From Cyclobacteriaceae bacterium (GTDB lineage Bacteria; Bacteroidota; Bacteroidia; Cytophagales; Cyclobacteriaceae), in contig JAEUUI010000008.1 in the NCBI GenBank assembly GCA_016786585.1, forward strand, positions 1 through 64,000: a stretch of 64,000 bases of DNA, written 5' to 3'. The notes beneath the pieces are model-generated. The model did no database searches and was not told the DNA's origin. It saw only the letters and a program-made list of their open reading frames with translations. Position 1 is the first letter of the stretch; each line of letters starts with the position of its first letter. Positions 29,001 through 36,037 of the stretch are shown here, one piece after another. Made by a program: the position numbers and the translations under genes.

Positions 29001-29859
29001 TACAAACAACATTTGTATTCTTACTCAAAGTGTGATGGTTCGGATTGATCCGATTCCACCCATTCTCGACTTTGCATACGATCCGCCATCCGGATGCGCA
29101 CCGTTAACCGTGACGTTCACAAACCTTTCGCAGTTTGCTGATCCGTCAACGTACTATTGGCAGTTCGGTACAAACGAGGGTGTATCGCATGCGGTTGACC
29201 CGATTTATACCTACACGCGGCCTGGACTTTATTCAGTGTCACTTTCAGCAACCAATGTGCTGGGCGATACAGTCATGATAACCAAATCACAAATTATTCA
29301 AGTGTTTCCAAGTCCAATGGCACAGTTTACGGCCAATCCGGATACGGTATATGTGCCCGGAGGCAAAGTGTTTCTGAATAATCAAAGTATTGGCGGTACC
29401 GATTACGACTGGGATTTTGGTAATGGTCAGGGATCAAGTTTATTCGAACCTTCGGCAGTAGAATACAAAGTTGAAGCAGGGGATGAGCAGAATTTTTTGA
29501 TATCGCTTGTTGTCACCAATTCATACGGTTGTCGCGATACTGCTACAGTCGAAATCCGCGCGATAAAAGGCCAGCAGATCCTCACTCCGAATGCGTTTAC
29601 ACCCAGTAAGAGCGGCCCGGGAAGCAACAGCCCGAACGACACGTTCCTTCCGATGGTACGGGGCGTCAAAGAGTTCCATATGATGATTTTCAATCGCTGG
29701 GGCCAGTTGATGTTTGAAAGCCGGAGCGAATTGCGTGGGTGGGATGGCTACTTCAATGGCAAGTTATGTCAGCAGGATGTGTACGTGTATAAGATCAAAG
29801 CCAAATACGACAACAATGTTGAAGTTACGCGTGTGGGCGATATTCATTTGATACAATGA
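26056..29859 (+). CDS. PKD-domain T9SS-secreted protein with gliding-motility C-terminal domain
   Basis: A 1267-aa protein. The signal peptide is about 1-25 (TITVKAQ). Many PKD-like modules follow, recognisable by WEWDMDYDG, WDFGDGTTFTG, YWQFGTNEG and YDWDFGNGQG with closing (T/S)(V/L)xVT(N/T) strands. Residues 1175-1267 form the CHU_C / type B sorting domain: ILTPNAFTPSKSGPG, NDTFLPMVRGVKEFHMMIFN, RWGQLMFES, GWDGYFNGK, DVYVYKIKA. It has no SprB repeats, so it is a different architecture from the 3955-aa protein. Its N-terminal layout (Cys-rich strand, then large beta modules) resembles that protein, suggesting a common origin. Cell-surface role inferred. Its stop overlaps the start of the downstream PorP/SprF gene. 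Confidence 0.92.
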   Translation: MIPRCRLFFLLIVFMLGATITVKAQCNTLRPQINISFNTDQDCAPVTVTQFTITYFFNASQNPADIEIRYEWNDPANTVTTVNLGSGLVVGNLGTGPNSSYTANATFTYFDNNGQCSIRPTASLLINGVLCPSSQETQLAFFWGTDEQANANVAMAPANWDVCYNNPVVNAVFNDASEFNCNIVVEPDNPNRFARHVQFVYGTNHNPAATIRNLTLNDGAVVGLTDGTGNLVSSATRGTGGLLVTGAYFGPVDAIPFPADAPTSSTFPMNAPANAANLIGNRFEITLFNWNICNPWNGDPVNPNYEDAVMTTGYIIIVAAPEPEYITEDSGGNPTKDFCIGEPIFFNNETPNQGAYSYTYEFYDDAAGTILLTTSNQANPTFSYSTGGTKLIRLIASNPTAQGSCVEEFTDIVNITPSVQAVIGLTDFSNNPITGVFCQEAIAPFTNFEVRFTDLSTGTITANTQWQWQFFDQNNVMIAQFPAVGFSSIQLGPFDRIFTTPGVYRATLTIRDNVTGCASTDEVEIEVLNKPAPEFTFSTVCEGSPTSFQDASTLTAINGQQIILWEWDMDYDGVTFNADGSLTNQQTFDYIFPAAGIYDVALRVTTDGGGCSSMIVHLVTVDAIPNAVFTSSTTSGCSVLSVTFTNNSIAGQPAVIDQYVWEVDEGSGFVVDSIQRPTDPGFGNIYTREFENFGSVNRVFNVRLRVVTQNGCEFTSPAQTITVFPGPRSGFVAANYSPFNNNCSPQTVNFVVDNQTQSLNPSDYRWIITDASGTLADQSTGTTPNFSFQFINSTQAIRDYNLTLRTTLPTLCARDSVKIIRISPVPISNFTVDTLLFDCNVMNMRFEAQQKGLVEYAWTIKVNGVTLFSQIGAQDFLTYNFNRAAAQQDVEVELQTTNGFNCVSSVTTETFTVPPDDNISISFTATPLVQTLPNSVVTITNNTTPGPWTQEWDFGDGTTFTGANPGNHDYGTYGEFTITLTVTNNICILTQSVMVRIDPIPPILDFAYDPPSGCAPLTVTFTNLSQFADPSTYYWQFGTNEGVSHAVDPIYTYTRPGLYSVSLSATNVLGDTVMITKSQIIQVFPSPMAQFTANPDTVYVPGGKVFLNNQSIGGTDYDWDFGNGQGSSLFEPSAVEYKVEAGDEQNFLISLVVTNSYGCRDTATVEIRAIKGQQILTPNAFTPSKSGPGSNSPNDTFLPMVRGVKEFHMMIFNRWGQLMFESRSELRGWDGYFNGKLCQQDVYVYKIKAKYDNNVEVTRVGDIHLIQ

Positions 29860-30872
29860 GAGCCGGTATAATAGTCATATTGATCGTGTCGTTAGGAAAG
29901 CTCGTTGCCCAGGATCCGGAGTTTTCACAATACTATTCAGCACCTTTATATTTAAATCCGGGGTTTGCAGGCACGGCCAGCGATCATCGCTTCATCGCCA
30001 ACTATCGTAATCAATGGCCATCCATTACCAATGGGTTTGTGACATATGCTTTTTCGTACGACTACAGTCTGCATGATTTGAATAGTGGTATCGGAGTGTT
30101 GCTGATGGTTGATAAAGCGGGAACGGCAGGATTACGATCAACGCAGCTGAATTTTCAGTACGCCTACAAAGTTCATGTAGCGGATAAATTTGTTTTCTCA
30201 CCTGGATTGAATTTCGGGATCGGCTCGCGTAATGTGGATATGGACAAGCTGGTGTTTTATGATCAGCTCAACCCCGATGATCCGAATAATCCGAATCCCT
30301 CAAGTCCGAATTATCAGAACATTGGCAGTAAAATGTATTTCGATTTTGGCTTTGGAGGATTGGCTTACGGGCGAAAAATCTGGCTTGGATTTTCGATGTC
30401 GCACCTTAACAAGCCAAATCGTTCTTTAAAGGAAGATCAATCCATCATTCCGGTGAAGACAACTATTCATGGCGGTATCCGGATTCCGCTTTCCAATGGA
30501 TTGTTCAAGCGTGATAAAGTAGCCGCGATTGCTCCGTCATTTGTATACAAGAAGCAGGCTAACTTCGACCAGTTCGATATCGGAACGTATTTTTTGTATG
30601 AACCAATTGTCATCGGACTATGGTATCGCGGAATTCCAATTATGCAGAACGTGGCTGATAATTTAAGTCAGGATGCTATCGTGGTGATCCTTGGTTTTCA
30701 ATTGCAGAAAATCGAATTCAGCTATAGCTATGATCTAACCGTTTCTGAACTCGGTCCGTCAATCGGTGGTGCACATGAAGTTGCATTGAAATACATGCTT
30801 AACACTCCGCGAAGCGACAGGAATAAAAAGAAAGAGAAGGTGATTCCATGCCCGGCCTTCTATCGGCATTAA
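29856..30872 (+). CDS. type IX secretion system membrane protein, PorP/SprF family (second copy)
   Basis: A 338-aa paralogue of the PorP/SprF protein encoded at 24809. A signal peptide (about 1-18, ending LVAQ) is followed by FSQYYSAPLYLNPGFAGTAS, NYRNQWPSITNGFVTYAFSY, SGIGVLLMVDKAGTAG, and GLWYRGIPIMQN. Near the C-terminus SYSYDLTVSELGPSIGGAHE aligns with GYSYDFTVSELGTSSGGAHE of the first copy. Predicted outer-membrane barrel. ATGA overlap with the upstream adhesin gene shows tight coupling, as expected for a dedicated partner. Confidence 0.93.
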   Translation: MRAGIIVILIVSLGKLVAQDPEFSQYYSAPLYLNPGFAGTASDHRFIANYRNQWPSITNGFVTYAFSYDYSLHDLNSGIGVLLMVDKAGTAGLRSTQLNFQYAYKVHVADKFVFSPGLNFGIGSRNVDMDKLVFYDQLNPDDPNNPNPSSPNYQNIGSKMYFDFGFGGLAYGRKIWLGFSMSHLNKPNRSLKEDQSIIPVKTTIHGGIRIPLSNGLFKRDKVAAIAPSFVYKKQANFDQFDIGTYFLYEPIVIGLWYRGIPIMQNVADNLSQDAIVVILGFQLQKIEFSYSYDLTVSELGPSIGGAHEVALKYMLNTPRSDRNKKKEKVIPCPAFYRH

Positions 30873-30888
30873 TCTCACGATAAACCCG

Positions 30889-30896
30889 TACATTTG
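30889..30896 (+). promoter_or_regulatory. candidate -7 box for the CCA-adding enzyme gene
   Basis: TACATTTG, a perfect TAnnTTTG, lies 18 bases before the ATG at 30914. No clear -33 TTG is seen. It supports the ATG at 30914 over the TTG codon at 30905. Confidence 0.4.
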
Positions 30897-30913
30897 AGCT
30901 CTTTTTGGTGCTC

Positions 30914-32320
30914 ATGAACCTCGCTTCATCGCTTTCTCACAACATATTCAGGATTGTTGGCCGCACGGCAGATAAAGCCGGAGTACAGGCATTTGTTGTG
31001 GGTGGGTACGTGCGGGACCTGCTGCTTAAACGCGGTTCAAAAGACATTGATTTTGTGTGCGTAGGCAGCGGAATTGAGCTTGCTGAAAAGGTTGCTGCAG
31101 CGCTGGGACCGAAAGTCAACGTAAACGTGTACAAAAACTTTGGTACCGCGCAGATCTCCATGGACGATCTGGACCTCGAGTTTGTGGGTGCACGAAAGGA
31201 ATCGTATCGCACCGAATCGCGAAAGCCGATTGTAGAAGATGGAACGCTTGATGATGATCAGAAGCGCAGGGATTTCACCATCAATGCGATGGCAATTTCA
31301 TTGAATGAAGCAAGCTTTGGTGAACTGGTTGATCCGTTTGACGGACTTACGGACCTGAAAAATAAACTGATCAAAACTCCGCTTGATCCGGCTATCACGT
31401 TCTCAGACGATCCGCTGCGCATGATGCGCGCGATCCGTTTCGCTTCACAGCTGAATTTTGATATTGATGCTGATACGTTTGAGGCAATCGGTAATCAAAA
31501 GGAACGGTTGAAGATCGTTTCGCAGGAAAGAATTACCGATGAACTCAATAAGATCATCGTGAGCAATGTGCCGTCCTACGGATTCAAACTACTGTTCCAA
31601 AGCGGACTGCTGAAAGAATTCTTTCCCGAGATGGTATTATTGCAGGGTGTGGAGTATGTTGGGGGTAATGCGCACAAGGATAACTTCTATCATACGCTGC
31701 AAGTCCTGGATAATGTAGCTAAGGTTTCTGATGATCTCTGGCTGCGCTGGGCCGCTATCCTTCATGATATCGCGAAGCCTCAAACCAAGCGTTACGATAA
31801 AGTTCACGGGTTTACGTTTCATGGACATGAAGACAAAGGTGCGCGCATGGTGCCGGGCATCTTCCGGAGAATGAAGCTTCCGATGAACGACCGCATGGAG
31901 TTTGTTCAGAAGCTTGTTCGCATGCATCTTCGCCCAATTCCGTTGTCACGGGAAGTGACCGATTCTGCTATCCGCAGATTGTTGTTTGAAGCAGGCGATG
32001 ATATCGATGCGCTGATGAAACTTTGCCGTGCCGATATCACCTCCAAGAATAACGATAAGGTGAATCGCTTTCTTAAAAATTTCGATCTGGTCGAACAAAA
32101 AATGGCAGAGGTTGAATCGAAAGACCACATCCGGAACTTTCAGCCCCCCGTTACCGGAGATGAAATTATCGCCATGTTCAATATCGCACCCGGAAAAGTA
32201 ATCGGGGAGATTAAGGAACGTATCAAAGAAGCAATTCTTGAGGGCGAGATCCGTAATGACCGGCAGGAAGCACTCGAATTGCTGAACCGGATCGCCAAAG
32301 AGAAAGGGTTGGTTGCGTAA
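30914..32320 (+). CDS. cca: HD-domain CCA tRNA nucleotidyltransferase / poly(A) polymerase family
   Basis: A 468-aa class II nucleotidyltransferase. Its catalytic head has VVGGYVRDLLLKRGSKDIDF (GGxVRD and the DxD carboxylates), then RRDFTINAMAI and DDPLRMMRAIRFASQLNF. An HD phosphohydrolase domain follows: WAAILHDIAKPQTKRYD, FTFHGHEDKG. It adds or repairs the CCA end of tRNAs. CCA versus poly(A) specificity cannot be fixed from motifs, but a single such enzyme in a bacterium of this phylum is usually the CCA enzyme. The frame can be extended to TTG at 30905, but ATG 30914 is preferred. Confidence 0.85.
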   Translation: MNLASSLSHNIFRIVGRTADKAGVQAFVVGGYVRDLLLKRGSKDIDFVCVGSGIELAEKVAAALGPKVNVNVYKNFGTAQISMDDLDLEFVGARKESYRTESRKPIVEDGTLDDDQKRRDFTINAMAISLNEASFGELVDPFDGLTDLKNKLIKTPLDPAITFSDDPLRMMRAIRFASQLNFDIDADTFEAIGNQKERLKIVSQERITDELNKIIVSNVPSYGFKLLFQSGLLKEFFPEMVLLQGVEYVGGNAHKDNFYHTLQVLDNVAKVSDDLWLRWAAILHDIAKPQTKRYDKVHGFTFHGHEDKGARMVPGIFRRMKLPMNDRMEFVQKLVRMHLRPIPLSREVTDSAIRRLLFEAGDDIDALMKLCRADITSKNNDKVNRFLKNFDLVEQKMAEVESKDHIRNFQPPVTGDEIIAMFNIAPGKVIGEIKERIKEAILEGEIRNDRQEALELLNRIAKEKGLVA

Positions 32321-32350
32321 CGGCAGCCGTGCAACCTTTTATTTCCTACC

Positions 32351-32926
32351 TTGTCTTTATCACCAGAAGCTGAAATCTGCTTGAACGAACACGCCCTAGA
32401 CATCCATCACGAGCTCATCGACCGGTGCCGGGCGGGCGACCGGGAGGCGCATTTCAGGCTTTATAAGCTTTATTCCAAGGCGATGTATAACGTTGGCTTC
32501 CGGATTACCGGCAACGAAGAAGATGCAGAGGATGTGCTTCAGGAGGCGTTTGTAAGCGCGTTCCGAAACCTTGAAAGTTATCGTGCAGATGCAACGTTTG
32601 GTGCGTGGCTGAAACGAATTGTTGTGAACAAGGCCATTAACGTTCTGAAAAAGCGAAAGGAAAACGTTATCGCCCAGGAAGAAGATTTCGATGTGCCGGC
32701 TGAAGAACCCGGTGCAGACTATAGACCGGAATTGAGCGTTGAGAAGGTGAGGCAATGCATTGACCTGTTACCAGATGGTTATCGATCGGTGTTGTCGCTT
32801 TACTTATTGGAAGGATACGACCACGAAGAGATTGCCGGAATTATGGGAATCAGCGAATCAACTTCGAAGTCGCAGTTGAACCGGGCCAAGAACAAATTGA
32901 AAGAACTTTTAACCAGTAAACTATGA
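32351..32926 (+). CDS. ECF-type RNA polymerase sigma factor
   Basis: A 191-aa sigma-70 family protein. Region 2 has GDREAHFRLYKLYSKAMYNV and the promoter-melting stretch NEEDAEDVLQEAFVSAF; region 4 has LPDGYRSVLSLYLLEGYDHE and the HTH IAGIMGISESTSKSQLNRAK. The frame has no ATG before region 2.1. TTG at 32351 is the first available start after the in-frame stop at 32318, and TTG at 32381 is an alternative, so the gene probably uses a rare start codon. The stop overlaps the start of the next gene (ATGA), which encodes its likely membrane partner. Confidence 0.88.
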   Translation: MSLSPEAEICLNEHALDIHHELIDRCRAGDREAHFRLYKLYSKAMYNVGFRITGNEEDAEDVLQEAFVSAFRNLESYRADATFGAWLKRIVVNKAINVLKKRKENVIAQEEDFDVPAEEPGADYRPELSVEKVRQCIDLLPDGYRSVLSLYLLEGYDHEEIAGIMGISESTSKSQLNRAKNKLKELLTSKL

Positions 32927-33444
32927 AGAATCAACTGGAGGATTTTATCCGTCAGAACCGGGAGGCTTTCGATGCGAAGGCGCCCTCTGACAAAAACTGG
33001 AATCGGATCAGCAGTAAACTGTTTCCAACGGCATCGCTATGGAACTCGGTAACCGTTTGGCGCGCTGCCGCGGTGCTGTTGTTAGGGGTTTGTATTTATC
33101 TCGCTGTTCCCAGGATGCAGGATCGGAAAGAGAAGGCGATGGTTTTAAGTGAGTTTAAAGACATTGAGACCTTTTACATTAGCCAGATTGCGAATAAGGT
33201 TGAACAGATTGAAGATTACCGCGGCCCAGAAGAAGGTCTTAACGGTTTTACGCATGACTTCGAACAGCTTGAAGCCATGTACCAAGTGTTAAAAGAGGAA
33301 ATGAGGGTACACCCAAGTCAAAAAGTAAAAGATGCACTGGTGCTAAACCTATTGGTAAGAATTGACCTCCTGAACCAGCAACTACATAAGATCGAGCAAG
33401 GTCAGGAAGGCGGAAAAGAAAACAACCTTGACGCAAATACGTAG
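32923..33444 (+). CDS. single-pass membrane protein, putative anti-sigma partner
   Basis: A 173-aa protein. An N-terminal cytoplasmic segment (about 1-42, with PSDKNWNRISSKLFP) precedes one transmembrane helix VWRAAAVLLLGVCIYLAVP (about 44-62), then a helical extracytoplasmic region rich in Glu, Gln and Leu. Translational coupling to the sigma factor gene and this topology suggest an anti-sigma role, but no zinc-binding (HxxxCxxC) anti-sigma motif is present. Function is inferred from context only. Confidence 0.65.
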   Translation: MKNQLEDFIRQNREAFDAKAPSDKNWNRISSKLFPTASLWNSVTVWRAAAVLLLGVCIYLAVPRMQDRKEKAMVLSEFKDIETFYISQIANKVEQIEDYRGPEEGLNGFTHDFEQLEAMYQVLKEEMRVHPSQKVKDALVLNLLVRIDLLNQQLHKIEQGQEGGKENNLDANT

Positions 33445-33468
33445 CGGATTGTAAGTTTGTCGAAGAAT

Positions 33469-33527
33469 TGTCAGTCTGAGCCTGTCGAAGACTGACCGGT
33501 TTCAGGTTCGACAGGCTCAACCTGACA
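33469..33527. repeat. imperfect palindrome with CCTGTCGAA/TTCGACAGG arms (REP-like)
   Basis: Arms of 21 nt (33469-33489 and 33507-33527) pair with two mismatches around a 17-nt loop; the inner 13 bp (TGAGCCTGTCGAA with TTCGACAGGCTCA) are perfect. A second small palindrome, GTCAGTCT with AGACTGAC, is nested in the left half. It sits between convergent genes. This sequence type is a widespread intergenic palindrome in bacterial genomes; a role as bidirectional terminator is possible, though no T-tract follows. Confidence 0.7.
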
Positions 33528-33561
33528 GAAGTTGCAAGGTTGAAGAACTTAGATGACAGCC

Positions 33562-33987
33562 TTAATTTGCTTCCGTGTACTTTTTAAAGTTATCAAGAAT
33601 AGCCTGCCAGCCACCGCGCTGCATTTCTTCCGGATTCTGACTTTCTAATTCGAAGGTTTCAACAACTTTCGTCTGATTTCCTTCCGGCACAAATTCAACT
33701 TTCACTTTACGGCCGTCACCGATCGTGTATTCAATGATCTTGTGGTTTTCAACCTTGGTATAAACACCTCCGAAATCGAAACTGAAGCTGCCGTCTTTAG
33801 CGGCCATGGTAGTTGAGAAGGTTCCGTCTACCCGTAAATCGTTTTCAGCTTTTGGTGCATGCCAGTCGTCCGATGCGAAGGCCCATTTAGTAATGTGTTC
33901 CGGTTGGTTCCAGTACTTCCAAACTTTTTCTACCGGTGCATTAACGGTTGTCTGAATCGTGATTGCTTTTTGAGTCATAGATTCCAT
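33562..33987 (-). CDS. SRPBCC (AHSA1/START-like) domain protein
   Basis: A 141-aa single-domain protein. The N-terminal strand ITIQTTVNAPVEKVWKYWNQ is the typical SRPBCC opening; PEHITKWAFASDDWHAP and the closing GWQAILDNFKKYTEA helix fit the AHSA1 / ligand-binding group. Such proteins bind small hydrophobic ligands or chaperones; the ligand is unknown. The first ATG is at 33987, with an alternative at 33978 (MTQKAIT). A -7 box TATGTTTG lies 43 bases upstream. It has its own transcript, converging on the anti-sigma-like gene. Confidence 0.85.
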   Translation of the reverse strand: MESMTQKAITIQTTVNAPVEKVWKYWNQPEHITKWAFASDDWHAPKAENDLRVDGTFSTTMAAKDGSFSFDFGGVYTKVENHKIIEYTIGDGRKVKVEFVPEGNQTKVVETFELESQNPEEMQRGGWQAILDNFKKYTEAN

Positions 33988-34029
33988 GTTTATCGTGTTT
34001 TAAAGTTATCGTTTGCATTGATTACACAA

Positions 34030-34037
34030 CAAACATA
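34030..34037 (-). promoter_or_regulatory. candidate -7 box for the SRPBCC gene
   Basis: Minus-strand TATGTTTG matches TAnnTTTG. The nearest upstream TTG is 27 bases away, longer than usual. Confidence 0.35.
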
Positions 34038-34101
34038 GCAGGTGAAAACACCTTAAAAGCGGTGCAAACGCGACTTTTGGAGGGGGAAATCCGACAAATG
34101 A

Positions 34102-34809
34102 TCAGTACTCGGTGATAAGTTCGAAAGGTTCCTTTGCAGAATCTATAACGCGACCATTTTCGCATTTCAGAATGCGGGCCGGGAATTTCTTGATCAACGG
34201 GTAGTCGTGTGTCGCCATCAAAACAGCGGTACCGCTTTTATTGATCTGCTGGAAAAGTTTTAAAATTCCGTGCGATACCTCCGGGTCGAGGTTTCCGGTA
34301 GGTTCATCGGCAATCAGAATCAAAGGTTCATTCAATAAAGCGCGAGCGATCACTACGCGTTGCTGTTCTCCACCTGAAAGCTGGTGCGGCATTTTCTTTT
34401 CAACAGAACCCAGGCCAACCTGCATGAGAACTTCCGAAAGCCGTGCGCGCATTTTTCCATTGTCTTTCCAGCCGGTTGCTTTCAATACAAACATCAGGTT
34501 GTCATCTACGGTACGATCGGGGAATAGTTGAAAGTCCTGAAAGATGATGCCGAGCTTTCTGCGCAGCTTGGGCACCTGGCCATCGTTGATGCCGCGAATG
34601 TTAAATCCGGCAACGTTAATGTCGCCCAATCGCAGATCCAGATCTGCGTAAAGTGTTTTTAACAAAGAAGACTTACCTGATCCGGTACGGCCGACAAGAA
34701 ATACAAATTCACCTTTATCGATATCGAAATTGATATCGCGCAGAACAGTGTTATTGTCCTGGAAAATGTGTGCATCGCTTACGCGGACTACCGGATCAGT
34801 TGAAAACAT
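34102..34809 (-). CDS. ftsE: ABC-type ATP-binding protein, FtsE-like
   Basis: A 235-aa single ATPase domain. Walker A GRTGSGKS is at residues 40-47, the Q-loop in [17 protein letters not shown], the signature LSGGEQQR, Walker [16 protein letters not shown] and H-loop THDY. The short length, [14 protein letters not shown]-loop and [11 protein letters not shown] stretch match FtsE, which with FtsX transduces a signal from the divisome to cell-wall hydrolases. No ftsX is next to it here. The start overlaps the transaldolase stop by one base (TAATG). Another MacB/LolD-type ATPase cannot be fully excluded. Confidence 0.8.
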   Translation of the reverse strand: MFSTDPVVRVSDAHIFQDNNTVLRDINFDIDKGEFVFLVGRTGSGKSSLLKTLYADLDLRLGDINVAGFNIRGINDGQVPKLRRKLGIIFQDFQLFPDRTVDDNLMFVLKATGWKDNGKMRARLSEVLMQVGLGSVEKKMPHQLSGGEQQRVVIARALLNEPLILIADEPTGNLDPEVSHGILKLFQQINKSGTAVLMATHDYPLIKKFPARILKCENGRVIDSAKEPFELITEY

Positions 34810-35465
34810 TAGCCGTTAACTTTTTTATGATCCGCCAGGAACTTAGCAAGACCACTGTCGGTAAGCGGGTGATTGAGCAAACTGGTAATTACATTCAGCG
34901 GACAGGTTACGACATCCGATCCGATTTCGGCACACTGAATCAGGTGCATGGTATGACGAACAGACGCAGAGAGAATTTCTGTATCAAATCCGTAGTTGTC
35001 ATAGATTTGGCGGATCTGGGCGATTAACTCCAGGCCATCCTGTGAAATATCATCCAGACGACCGATGAAAGGAGAGACGTAGCTGGCTCCGGCTTTAGCC
35101 GCCAGGATCGCCTGACCGGCCGAAAACACCAGTGTGCAGTTGGTACGAATACCTTCGCTTGAGAATTTCTTGATGGCTTTAACACCGTCTTTAATCATCG
35201 GCACTTTTACCACAATCTTGTCATCGATTTTAGCCAGCTCTTTTCCTTCTTTAATGATGTTTTCAAAGTCAGTGGCAATCACCTCAGCACTCACGTTGTT
35301 ATCCACGATGTTACAGATTGCCTTGTAGTGTGCCCGCACGTTTGCATCGCCCTTGATGCCTTCTTTGGCCATCAACGAAGGATTGGTGGTAACGCCATCC
35401 AGCACGCCCAGGTCGTAGGCTTCCTGTATTTCTTTGAGATTAGCTGTATCGATGAAAAATTTCAT
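34809..35465 (-). CDS. transaldolase / fructose-6-phosphate aldolase family
   Basis: A 218-aa short (type 3) transaldolase-like TIM barrel. MKFFIDTANLKEIQEAYDLG and DGVTTNPSLMAKEG form the N-terminal signature, and the Schiff-base Lys87 is in DKIVVKVPM. YVSPFIGRLDDISQDG is the phosphate-site segment. This short family includes both genuine transaldolases and fructose-6-phosphate aldolases, and sequence alone does not separate them. Cytoplasmic, pentose-phosphate/sugar metabolism. It lies downstream of SRP RNA and its terminator. Confidence 0.92.
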   Translation of the reverse strand: MKFFIDTANLKEIQEAYDLGVLDGVTTNPSLMAKEGIKGDANVRAHYKAICNIVDNNVSAEVIATDFENIIKEGKELAKIDDKIVVKVPMIKDGVKAIKKFSSEGIRTNCTLVFSAGQAILAAKAGASYVSPFIGRLDDISQDGLELIAQIRQIYDNYGFDTEILSASVRHTMHLIQCAEIGSDVVTCPLNVITSLLNHPLTDSGLAKFLADHKKVNG

Positions 35466-35490
35466 GGTGAGTTAGTGGTTTTAGATGGGT

Positions 35491-35537
35491 AAAAATAAAA
35501 AAAGTCCGGGAGGGTTCTTATCAAATTCCTGCGGACT
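35491..35537 (-). terminator. intrinsic terminator after SRP RNA
   Basis: On the minus strand AGTCCG (35532-35537) pairs with CGGACT (35503-35508), followed by a T-rich run complementary to 35491-35502. The loop is 23 nt and can fold further through AGG/CCT pairing. It lies 25 nt after the SRP RNA core and 26 bases before the transaldolase ATG. Confidence 0.6.
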
Positions 35538-35559
35538 GGCGGTAAAAAGGCAATAAAAA

Positions 35560-35655
35560 GTGGCAAACCGAACATCACACCGCTACAACCGCCTACCCTT
35601 GCTACCTTCCGGTCCTGGGGGATTCAGCAGGAGCTGGTCGTGCCGGTTTACCGGG
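35560..35655 (-). ncRNA. ffs: signal recognition particle RNA (small bacterial type)
   Basis: The minus strand contains the conserved SRP domain IV: CCAGGACCGGAAGGTAGCAA with the GGAAGG tetraloop (35597-35620 region), followed by GTAGCGGTGTGATGTTCGG. The terminal helix GGTAAACC (35645-35652) pairs with GGTTTGCC (35562-35569), fixing the ends to within a few bases. The RNA binds Ffh and drives co-translational targeting to the membrane. Its promoter and terminator are both visible. Ends are estimated from the helix, not measured. Confidence 0.93.
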
Positions 35656-35657
35656 TG

Positions 35658-35687
35658 CAAATATAGCAGGCAGGGCAGAATTATCAA
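35658..35687 (-). promoter_or_regulatory. SRP RNA promoter
   Basis: Minus strand TTG (35685-35687), 19 nt, then TATATTTG (35658-35665). The predicted start, 5-7 bases downstream, coincides with the first base of the terminal helix of the RNA, which supports both calls independently. Confidence 0.75.
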
Positions 35688-35693
35688 GAAAGT

Positions 35694-35933
35694 TTAAGCC
35701 AGTCCGGACAGATAGAGGTTAAACTCCAGCGGGCTGCATTCTTCAAAGGCATCGGCCTTGAGATCTTCAAAAATGTCTTCGTCAAATTGAAGGTCGCGGA
35801 TTTGCGGCTGTTGACCAGCCTCAATTGTGATTTCCGTACCGGTATAATGAATGGGGTTCACCTTTACGAGGATAAGCAGACCCTCATGGTTTTTCTTAAA
35901 GTACTGGTGAACGATATTTTGATTTTTTGCCAT
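35694..35933 (-). CDS. small conserved-type protein of unknown function
   Basis: A 79-aa protein with a hydrophilic start MAKNQNIVHQYFKK, a strand-rich middle (GLLILVKVNPIHYTGTEITI) and an acidic C-terminal half (FDEDIFEDLKADAFEECSPL). No signal peptide or membrane segment. I do not recognise the family. Support for a real gene comes from its own -7 box TATTTTTG (35941-35948), balanced codon use, and position in an otherwise empty gap divergent from bTHX. Confidence 0.6.
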   Translation of the reverse strand: MAKNQNIVHQYFKKNHEGLLILVKVNPIHYTGTEITIEAGQQPQIRDLQFDEDIFEDLKADAFEECSPLEFNLYLSGLA

Positions 35934-35940
35934 CCGGTTT

Positions 35941-35948
35941 CAAAAATA
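35941..35948 (-). promoter_or_regulatory. candidate -7 box for the 79-aa gene
   Basis: Minus-strand TATTTTTG lies only eight bases before the ATG at 35933, predicting an almost leaderless mRNA. No -33 TTG is seen at the usual spacing. Confidence 0.35.
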
Positions 35949-35984
35949 GTCAATGCCCGCTGCTGGAAAAATGCGCTGCGATAT

Positions 35985-36015
35985 TTTGTGATCCCGCACG
36001 GGTTTGCTATAATTG
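35985..36015 (+). promoter_or_regulatory. bTHX (and probable trp operon) promoter
   Basis: TTTG (35985-35988), 19 nt, then TATAATTG (36008-36015), which matches TAnnTTTG at seven of eight bases. The bTHX ATG is at 36038. No comparable promoter is visible between here and the trp leader peptide, so this may also drive trpEGDCFBA. Confidence 0.5.
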
Positions 36016-36037
36016 CCTCACTATTTCTAACAAACCT

